Shown: positions 57,025-64,000 of the stretch, piece after piece
Numbering within the stretch: the stretch's first letter is position 1
Layout of the letters: each line of letters opens with the position of its first letter
Assembly (NCBI GenBank): GCA_023078685.1
Contig: JALGAS010000001.1
Coordinates: 7,812,001-7,876,000 of the forward strand
From: Neopestalotiopsis rosae
Taxonomy: Eukaryota; Ascomycota; Sordariomycetes; Amphisphaeriales; Sporocadaceae
Direction of reading: 5' to 3'
Length of the DNA: 64,000 nucleotides
Program-made: the position numbers and the translations under genes
Notes under the pieces: generated by a model
Seen by the model: only the letters and a program-made list of their open reading frames with translations
What the model was told of the DNA's origin: nothing
The model's database searches: none

Positions 57025-58611
57025 TCAATCGTGCTCGGAGCCATCAACCTCGCGCTCTCGTCGCCATATTTTTATAGGCAGCGGTCCACAGAGAATATTG
57101 AAGGCTTCGAACCGCTGCAGTTTGAAATCCGGTGTCGGCAGCGCAAAGTCGTAACGGTGAATCAAGGAAGCCACCATGATGATCTGTTCGAGGTATGTGA
57201 TATTGCGCCCCAGACACCCTCTACTTCCCGCCGAAAATGGGATAAATGCTGATTCCATGCGCTTCTTCTCCTCCAAATCCAGCCACCTGGTAGGGTCAAA
57301 GGTCTCTGGGTTCGGAAAGATCTTGGGATCACGGTGCGCCGAGTAGATGGTCATGTTGACACTCGTGTCACCAGGGATCCAGTGGTCCATGATACGAGCG
57401 CCTTCCGACGGAGTTCTGCGTGGCAAGCCAGCCGAGGTGGGCGGAATAATCCGTAGACTCTCATCGATACACGCGCGAAGGAAAGGAAGATCTTTGACCT
57501 TGTCGTAAGGTGCAACTACCTCATCAGGGTCCAATACCATGTCCAACTCCTCACGCAGCGTCTTGAGATGCTTCGGGTGTCTGATGAGAAGATCCACGAT
57601 GTGAGTCAAGGCGATACCAGTTGTATCGAAACCGGCGTTGAGAAGCCCGCTAATTTCCGACACGATCTCACCCCATTCGAGGTTATTTGGGTTGCCAGTC
57701 TTGTCTTCCATCATGCAGGTAAAGAAATCATCGAGATCTTTTTCGCCCGCCTGGTATCGGCGAAGTCGCTCGGCCGCTTGAAAGTATACAACATCATCAA
57801 ACGTGGCACCGACCACCCATCTTTGTCGGTAATGGCTTGGAAGAATCTGTGACAGCCATTTCATCCACGGCCACAGTGTATAGTCCCAAACAAAAACGCA
57901 TTGTGCCCGTACCATTTCGTTCATGGCAAGACGGTAGCGCGCGCGGTATCGGGATCCGTCTCGGCGTTCGGCGGTCACCTCATCGGTTCCTGTGTCTAGC
58001 AAGTCCATCTTTGACGACAGACAGATGTAGTTGATCGCTTCAATGGTCCAGAGATTGATCCAGTGATTGAAGTCGATATTCACATCGCTAGCATCCGGAA
58101 TCAGTGTTTTGGGCGGGGAAGTACAACATGCATCAAAGGTCTTGAAGAGCCGACGAGTCGTGTAGTCAATCTTGTGCTCCCACTTTTCCAGGTTCTTGAT
58201 GGCAAAAGCAGCCGAAAGAAGTCTTCGCTTTCGGCCATGATCGTGGTTGTCTGTGACGTCAAACAAGTGTCGGTGACTTCCAGATAGCAGGACATAGTTG
58301 TCGTCCTTGATGCACTTTGTATTGTGTCCGTATATGCCTTTGATGGCCCGAGTGTCGCAAAACGATAAGGAGTTGGGCCCGATTCGAAGTATAGGCTCAC
58401 CCCTGCGTTTGTGTTCTTCGTACAGGTCCTTGGAGCGGAAGCCTTGAGAAACGAGATAGCTATGCCGCAAATCGGTGATGCCCGACAGAAATGCGTAGTT
58501 TGGGTATTTTCGAAGGCCCTTGGGGTCATACAAGAAGCGAACAATGGGCCATGCTAGAAGGTAGAAAACTAGCCACGATAGTATGGCGGCTAATGCTAAG
58601 ATTCCCAGCAT
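57025..58611 (-). CDS. cytochrome P450, intronless
   Basis: A single exon encodes 528 residues. I start at the ATG of 58609-58611 because upstream codons in this frame contain no ATG before a stop. This gives MLGILALAAILSW followed by a hydrophobic anchor, as expected for a microsomal P450. Motifs are AGFDTT in the I-helix (about 326-331), ExxR as ESLR (about 384-387), PERF-region FDPTRWLD, and the haem loop FSAGSRGCLG (about 459-468, ligand Cys466). The general pattern resembles P450s often labelled benzoate 4-monooxygenase-like, but I would not claim that substrate. It is divergent from a P450 reductase gene (59394-61472) across 782 bases, which suggests co-expression with a private electron donor. 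Confidence 0.92.
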   Translation of the reverse strand: MLGILALAAILSWLVFYLLAWPIVRFLYDPKGLRKYPNYAFLSGITDLRHSYLVSQGFRSKDLYEEHKRRGEPILRIGPNSLSFCDTRAIKGIYGHNTKCIKDDNYVLLSGSHRHLFDVTDNHDHGRKRRLLSAAFAIKNLEKWEHKIDYTTRRLFKTFDACCTSPPKTLIPDASDVNIDFNHWINLWTIEAINYICLSSKMDLLDTGTDEVTAERRDGSRYRARYRLAMNEMVRAQCVFVWDYTLWPWMKWLSQILPSHYRQRWVVGATFDDVVYFQAAERLRRYQAGEKDLDDFFTCMMEDKTGNPNNLEWGEIVSEISGLLNAGFDTTGIALTHIVDLLIRHPKHLKTLREELDMVLDPDEVVAPYDKVKDLPFLRACIDESLRIIPPTSAGLPRRTPSEGARIMDHWIPGDTSVNMTIYSAHRDPKIFPNPETFDPTRWLDLEEKKRMESAFIPFSAGSRGCLGRNITYLEQIIMVASLIHRYDFALPTPDFKLQRFEAFNILCGPLPIKIWRREREVDGSEHD

Positions 58612-59393
58612 ATTGATAATGGGGTGGCAGCGAAACCATTCAATTCTTTGGAACAATGTATGAAGTCTGTGGTTGATTCATTCTTGCTTGACGACAACTG
58701 GTGAGCCAGATTGACTTATATGTTAAGGATACATTGTCATTTCTCGAATCACCTTCTGACATGTTGCAGTATCAAGAACTGAGCCAACTACCATTGACAA
58801 TCGAGTACGTGATCAACGACGTCGGAGATGGCGTATGGTCTTGCCAGAGGTTGTACTACGGTGAGATTTGTCTTGAAATGGAAGTTTTACGGCGAAAACA
58901 AGCTGAGGCGAACATTTCCGCTTTGGTTATAGACCATGTTGTGGGGTAGAAGGTCATATAAGTTGACAAGATCATCACCGGATGCGGGGTATGATACCTT
59001 ATTTTCCTGGAGAACGCGGGGTGCTAGTTGCTTACATCTTGGCTGGAAGCATGTGTAGGTTGGAGCGCGGGGAAACATCTAGAGACAATGATATAACGGT
59101 TTATGAGGCTAGTGAAACCGGCGGATAATTGCCTAATTGTGCCTCGACACGTTTACTAGTCATTTCAGCCGGTGATGGCGCCTCCGAGTATAGAAAGACA
59201 AAGAAAGAGACCATGAGATTATACCGTCAGAGCATATAATGAGTGTTTGGCGACGATGCGAGAAGTTTACTGTGGATAAATGAACACATTCAGACATTGA
59301 GAAAACCACAAACTACTTCAATTGCTGTATCTTCACATTCAGCCCCAGTGCTAGTCGACAGCCATTGCATTACCTCAACTAAATCGTCTTGCA
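58612..59393. promoter_or_regulatory. bidirectional promoter region, P450/reductase
   Basis: These 782 bases separate the start codons of the divergent P450 and its reductase. They include adjacent CGG triplets (CCGGCGG at 59118-59124) and further CCGG and CCGAG sequences near 59169-59187. These are possible half sites for zinc-cluster proteins. The assignment is by eye; such triplets also occur by chance. Confidence 0.4.
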
Positions 59394-61472
59394 ATGGCAG
59401 CTCCTCCAAGTGGCATCAACCATGTGGTCGAGTACATTGGTACTCGAGCCAGCCTCGACGATCTTGTGATTTTTCCATTTGTTGTGCTCAGCTCGCTTTA
59501 CATTTTCAATCGGGGTAGCTTGTGGCCAACGAGGGAGATCCATCATCATAAGCTCTTTGAGAGGCCCCAGATGGGTTTGGCTATCGCAGAAAAGCCCAGG
59601 AAATCGCGCAACATTCTTCACGGCACCCAAGAGATCAATGCTCGAGCCGTCGTTTGTTGGGGTTCCCAATCGGGTTTCGCCGAGGGCTTGGCTCAGTCCC
59701 TTGCTCGAGACTTGCACCAGCGCTTTGGCGTTCAGGTGCTGTTGGCGGACTTGTCAGATTATGATGCGGAATCCTTCACTCTACTTTCAAACTCAACACC
59801 AGTCATATTCATCGTCTCAACCTATGGAGAAGGCGACCCAAGCGATAATGCACAAGACTTTGTCTCATGGTCCAGAGCAGCCCAAGCTGGTTGCTTTAAG
59901 AATTTGTCCTTTGCTGCATTTGGTTGCGGAAATTCCAATTACCAAAACTACAACAAAGTAGTTGATGATCTCCAACACTTTTTGACAGTGGCGGGCGCCG
60001 CTCCGTTTATTGCTACGGGAAAAGGAGACGAGGCCACTCGAACTTCCAAGGAAGACTTTCTCGACTGGAAAGAAGATCTCGTCCTCGCATTATCTCGCGA
60101 GCTTGGTTTGCCTCAGATTGAAAGGGAATATGAGCCTTCGGTAGACGTTGCGGAAGTCGGGCACAATACAAGTGCAGGTGACGTGCACGTCGGTGCTCTT
60201 TGCTACAAACCGTCCGCAAGGGACAGTAAGGTTCAGTCAGAAATCGTCAAGCTACCAATCGTATCTAAGAGATCTTTGGCACAATACGATGAGCATGACA
60301 GAAACTGCTTCGAGGTCGTGGCTAACCTGGCATCGCGAGCTGACATCAAGTATCGGACTGGGGATCACATGGCTATCTGGCCAGAAAATCTCGACCATGA
60401 TGTTCGAATGCTTCAACAAGTACTCGGGCTATACGATCGTAAAGACTCAGTCATCACGATCTCGCCACGTGATGGTACGACTGACTGCAAGTTGCCGGCT
60501 CGGACCACCATAGACACTCTATTTCGACATTACCTTGACATATGTGGCCCGGTCTCGCGAGAAACACTACAGGCATTGGCTCTCACGGCTTCGACGCCCC
60601 TCGTCAAAAACAGTTTGCTAGCTATTAGTCAGAGCAAAGTAAAGTATCTTGAACACCTGGACAGGAACCACCTCACATTTGCCCGAGTACTTCGATATAC
60701 TGTCGAGCTAGACCCATCAGCGTCTTGGAAGCACTTGACGTTGTCGTTCGTCGTAGACTACATTCCGACAATGACGCCACGCCTCTATTCGATTTCGAGC
60801 TCGGCGACGACCTCCCCTCGTCAGGTCAGCTTGACCGTATCTACCAAACCCACACCCTTGGCAAAGAACTCCAATGTCAAGATTCCGGGTCTTGCCAGCA
60901 CATATCTTACAGGATACTCCGAACCGAACACAATTGAATCCGACATTTCCTCTGCAACTTCTGTTTTCGCACAGATTCGACGTACCAACTTCAAGCTTCC
61001 AACAAATAGCACTACACCAGTCATTATGGTCGCTGCTGGATCTGGCATTGCTCCTTTTCGAGCATTCATCCAGGAACGAGCACGACTAAAGGCAGTCGGT
61101 CGTGACGTTGGAGATATGATCTTGTTGTTTGGTTGCCAGAGAGAGCGCAATTTTCCGTACCGAGACGAACTTGAAGCGATCGCAACTGGTCCATTGAAGG
61201 GGCTTTGGCGAATCATTTGCGCCTTCTCCAGAGCAGGCGAAACAAGAGAATACGTTCAAGATCGAGTTGAGGCCCATTCAGCTGAAATCTGCGACCTCCT
61301 CCTAAAGGGCGACGCCGCCATGTACATGTGTGGCGCCGCTTCAATGGCGCAGAAAGTCAACAGGGCCCTAGAGAATCACATTGTTGGTACAGAGGGCTGG
61401 AAAGGGAGCTACAATGCATGGAAAAGCCAGAAAAAGTCCGGTAGACGGTGGTTCGAAGATGTTTGGGGCTGA
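59394..61472 (+). CDS. NADPH-cytochrome P450 reductase, divergent paralogue
   Basis: A single exon encodes 692 residues, the full family length. An N-terminal anchor lies at about 23-40. The FMN domain has GSQSGFAEG (90-98), STYGEGDPSDNA (142-153) and FGCGNSNYQNYN (176-187). The FAD domain has RLYSISSSA, with a GDHMAIWPEN connecting region. The NADPH site has AAGSGIAPFRAFIQER and MYMCGAASMAQKV, and the terminus FEDVWG keeps the aromatic residue that stacks on FAD. It passes electrons from NADPH to P450s at the endoplasmic reticulum. Compared with the usual fungal housekeeping enzyme, the FMN loops differ (GSQTGTAE and GLGNSTYE would be expected). I therefore infer a pathway-dedicated paralogue rather than the main reductase. 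It is divergent from the intronless P450. Confidence 0.93.
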   Translation: MAAPPSGINHVVEYIGTRASLDDLVIFPFVVLSSLYIFNRGSLWPTREIHHHKLFERPQMGLAIAEKPRKSRNILHGTQEINARAVVCWGSQSGFAEGLAQSLARDLHQRFGVQVLLADLSDYDAESFTLLSNSTPVIFIVSTYGEGDPSDNAQDFVSWSRAAQAGCFKNLSFAAFGCGNSNYQNYNKVVDDLQHFLTVAGAAPFIATGKGDEATRTSKEDFLDWKEDLVLALSRELGLPQIEREYEPSVDVAEVGHNTSAGDVHVGALCYKPSARDSKVQSEIVKLPIVSKRSLAQYDEHDRNCFEVVANLASRADIKYRTGDHMAIWPENLDHDVRMLQQVLGLYDRKDSVITISPRDGTTDCKLPARTTIDTLFRHYLDICGPVSRETLQALALTASTPLVKNSLLAISQSKVKYLEHLDRNHLTFARVLRYTVELDPSASWKHLTLSFVVDYIPTMTPRLYSISSSATTSPRQVSLTVSTKPTPLAKNSNVKIPGLASTYLTGYSEPNTIESDISSATSVFAQIRRTNFKLPTNSTTPVIMVAAGSGIAPFRAFIQERARLKAVGRDVGDMILLFGCQRERNFPYRDELEAIATGPLKGLWRIICAFSRAGETREYVQDRVEAHSAEICDLLLKGDAAMYMCGAASMAQKVNRALENHIVGTEGWKGSYNAWKSQKKSGRRWFEDVWG

Positions 61473-61893
61473 GCTGATGATTCATCCTTTGAATCAAGAG
61501 AATTCGATAGCACTATTCGCGTGATAACTTGTCGTCGAAATACTGGCCTTGTTTTGTAGAGGATTTGCACGTGTATGCGACTTGAAATTGGAAACAACAA
61601 AGAAAGCCATGCAATGACCATATTTAGTTGGGCCTGTTACTTGTTCGCTGGGCCGTGATTACCATTATAATAATGTAAATAATAGAGTTGATGCTTGGCA
61701 CGTCTGGGGAGTTTATCTAAATGAAAGTTACCTCGGCGTTACGGCTCGGAATACTTATAAATCTGTTGCAATATCATTTCCCCACTCTCAAGACTGTGTT
61801 ATGACTATTTGCGCTTGCAAGTGCTTTTAGTCGCATTCGTCATTTGCATCACTTTTCTAGATCATAGCACACGGCGATAAGTGTGTCCTTATC
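61473..61893. other. intergenic
   Basis: These 421 bases lie between the reductase stop and the next regulator's ATG on the same strand. They are AT-rich near 61660-61700. No feature is assigned. Confidence 0.5.
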
Positions 61894-63632
61894 ATGACCA
61901 GCGTTGCAAGAGGCCGGCCTCCGCGTCCGGCCATTAGACTACCTTATCCCCGCAACAAGAAAGGCTGCTTAACATGCAGGAACCGGAGAAAGAAATGCGA
62001 TGGTATTGAAATCCTGACCTGCACTCTACTTCTGACATGAACATCAGCTAAGGCAATTGCTATTGTAGAGACCAAGCCGAGGTGCAAAGCTTGCTCGCAA
62101 AGAAGTCTTGACTGTACCTGGCCCGCCACAATGCCAACGGTAGCACCATCAAATGGTGGGCAAAACCAGCAAACTATTATAGAGGGACGACCTCCAGCGG
62201 TGAACGATGCGACTGTGTTGCAATCTCTAGGAGCAAGCTCAGGTTCGCCTGTAACCTCAAACTCTGCTTCTGTTACCAATCAAGGAGGTGTCGTGAAGAC
62301 CGTCATATCCTCATTGATAAAACACCAGCCAAGCTCAATTTTTACCAATGGCGGCGATAAAATCTCGTCTACTCTTTACGAATATTATGTAACCGAGACA
62401 GCATCTGCTTTGTCCATCAGGACAGGGCAAGACAACCCGTTTGTCAATCTTGTGCTGCCACTCGCGCTTCAATCCAAAATATTGTGGTCTGCCATTTTAG
62501 CTCTCGGGGGCGTACACCTACATTATCGGAATAAATCGCGAGACATCGGCGTCATAGCCTGGTATCACTATGGGGAAGTCATCAAAGAGCTCAAGTCCAT
62601 GGATCTAGACTATAAGAATTGGTTCCCAAACAAGCAAGCAGAGACGCTCCTGGTAATAATGCTGCTATGTATATTAGAGGTGAGTATATTCTCTCCCGTT
62701 TCTCACATCCCGATACTCGACAGGCAGTGTCAATGGGTCTTGTTACGAGTCATCAGGAAGCTCATGCCCGTGTACAGATATTCAACGGGAATCCTAAAGG
62801 AGAGCACATGACACACATCAAAGCTTGTCACACACTGGCCCTGTCACTTCTGAATACGCCGCCCGACAACATGAACAGTCACACTAGGGATTTGAGAGAT
62901 TTTGTCCTAGAGACTTACACTTATCATGTCTTGATTATGACGATCACGCCTTTTGATCAACATGCACGATCTCAAAGCGACCTTTTACTGGGGCCTCTAA
63001 TGTCTTCAGCCCAGTCCCGGCCAGAACAGCAGTGTGGAACCTATGGCTGCATGGTTGCCGAGCCGAATGGGTTTCTGGAGCTAATACCATTGATCAACAC
63101 CATGTGCTGGGAACGGCAATTGGCGATTGCAGGTGGCCATGATCTCGACTACGCGACGAACATGTTCATAGCCCTATAGAAACGAATACTAGGACTCAAA
63201 ACAGCACCTGCCGCTTCAACGATGGATCAACGCGAAATCGATGCCGACGCCACCGTGTTGGAGGTGTATCGTCATGCCTTGGTCATATATCTTTATAGCA
63301 GCCTATGGCCGGGACAGGCGGAGCGGCATCCCGAATACGTGACTCTGCTACAGAAGCATGCATCAGCATGCTTGCAACTAATTGGCGAGTTGCAGTCTAC
63401 GCCGAGGATGACAATACTCCTCTGGCCAGCAATAATATCCGCCTCGTGTCTTCGGGATCACCAAAGCCAGGAAGAAATTCGTTACCTCGCGTCAACGACT
63501 GGTCCTCATGTGGGAATTGTCTCTAGAGCCATGGAGCTCTTGGAGATGTTGTGGAAGGAGAAGGACGAATTTGGTCCCTATGGATTGCACGTTATTATGA
63601 AACAACAAGATTTTTGTCTCCTCATCGCGTGA
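61894..63632 (+). CDS. Zn2Cys6 transcription factor with in-frame TAG
   Basis: Exons 61894-62002, 62069-62679 and 62778-63632 give 525 codons including the final TGA, but an in-frame TAG lies at 63177-63179 (codon 374). The zinc cluster is complete across intron 1: Cys25, 28, 35, 42, 45 and 52, with RNRRKKCDETKPRC between and preceded by basic residues. The middle homology region (LYEYYVTETASAL, ILWSAILALGGVHL, LLCILEIFNGNPKGEH) and C-terminal helices (EVYRHALVIYLYSSLWPG) are typical. The residues around the stop (LDYATNMFIAL*KRILGL) look like normal coding helix. A GTGGCC...ACAG pair at 63133-63204 could be a 72-base in-frame intron removing the stop, but the donor is weak. A protein ending at codon 373 would keep the DNA-binding domain. 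Confidence 0.75.
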
Positions 63633-64000
63633 TCGGGTGGGGCACAGCAGTTCTCGGCTGCTGTCGCGACAGTCACATCTGTACACACTTGAGTGGACAT
63701 TGAATTGTATTTCTATGCAGAAGCCTAGTCAACACAAAAATTGCAGTTTGGATCTTCAATGTCAAAAAGAAGGTCACTATATTTAGGTAGATGGGCAAGG
63801 GTTCGCCGCTGGGCCGACCGTCTGGCGATCCATACGCAGATGACACAAATGCGCGGATCCCATCGATCACCAGCTTACAGATTCAGCACAATGCGATCGC
63901 AGGGTGCATGCAGTCTCTATCTGCATACGTAGGTACAAAGTACTGCAAAATAATATAATAACCAAATTCGTTCGAGCGCAATGGAATGAACCGCACGCGA
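63633..64000. other. intergenic, window end
   Basis: This is the 3' flank of the second zinc-cluster gene. Small frames are present, but nothing can be supported. Confidence 0.5.

Noticed and set aside
1..64000. CRISPR arrays, insertion sequences, rRNA or tRNA genes
   Set aside because: None could be supported by reading. The genome type is fungal, and I did not find a convincing tRNA fold or terminal repeats by eye.

Overview
The window is nuclear DNA of a filamentous ascomycete, most likely a Sordariomycete and plausibly of the order Hypocreales. Genes are spread over both strands with no operons. Many carry short GT-AG introns of about 45-180 bases. The gene content is typically fungal: Zn2Cys6 regulators, UstYa-type protein, DUF3433 protein, GH55 glucanase, LysM/GH18 chitinase, RTA1 protein, P450s and TOM22. 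Exon boundaries were read by hand from splice signals and from reading-frame continuity with known families, so they are models, not measurements.

Region by region. 0-11 kb: the 3' end of a PAP2-like membrane protein, a UstYa-type oxidase, an APH-fold kinase-like protein, a divergent pair of secreted paralogues, and a protein with a duplicated CxxC module. 13-19 kb: a five-exon P450 and a DUF3433 membrane protein. 18.6-23.5 kb: no recognisable gene. 23.5-31 kb: housekeeping and wall genes (plasma-membrane Na+/H+ antiporter, TOM22, secreted GH55 glucanase). 33-46 kb: a secreted berberine-bridge-type flavoenzyme, a SprT-like protein that has lost its catalytic motif and gained membrane segments, two small membrane proteins, and an eight-exon chitinase with LysM and chitin-binding modules. 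48.6-63.7 kb: an F-box/ankyrin gene, an RTA1 protein, a sugar transporter, a Zn2Cys6 factor, and a P450 divergently paired with its own NADPH-P450 reductase, followed by a second Zn2Cys6 factor.

The last 14 kb is the most interesting part. A P450 and a divergent P450 reductase share one 782-base promoter region and are bracketed by two zinc-cluster regulators, with a sugar transporter and an RTA1 protein beyond. This looks like a small self-contained oxidation module whose substrate I cannot name. In the same stretch three genes have coding defects: an in-frame TGA in the F-box gene, a frame conflict at an exon junction of the transporter, and an in-frame TAG in the second regulator. Each has a possible but weaker splice explanation, so decay, allelic polymorphism and unusual splicing all remain open.
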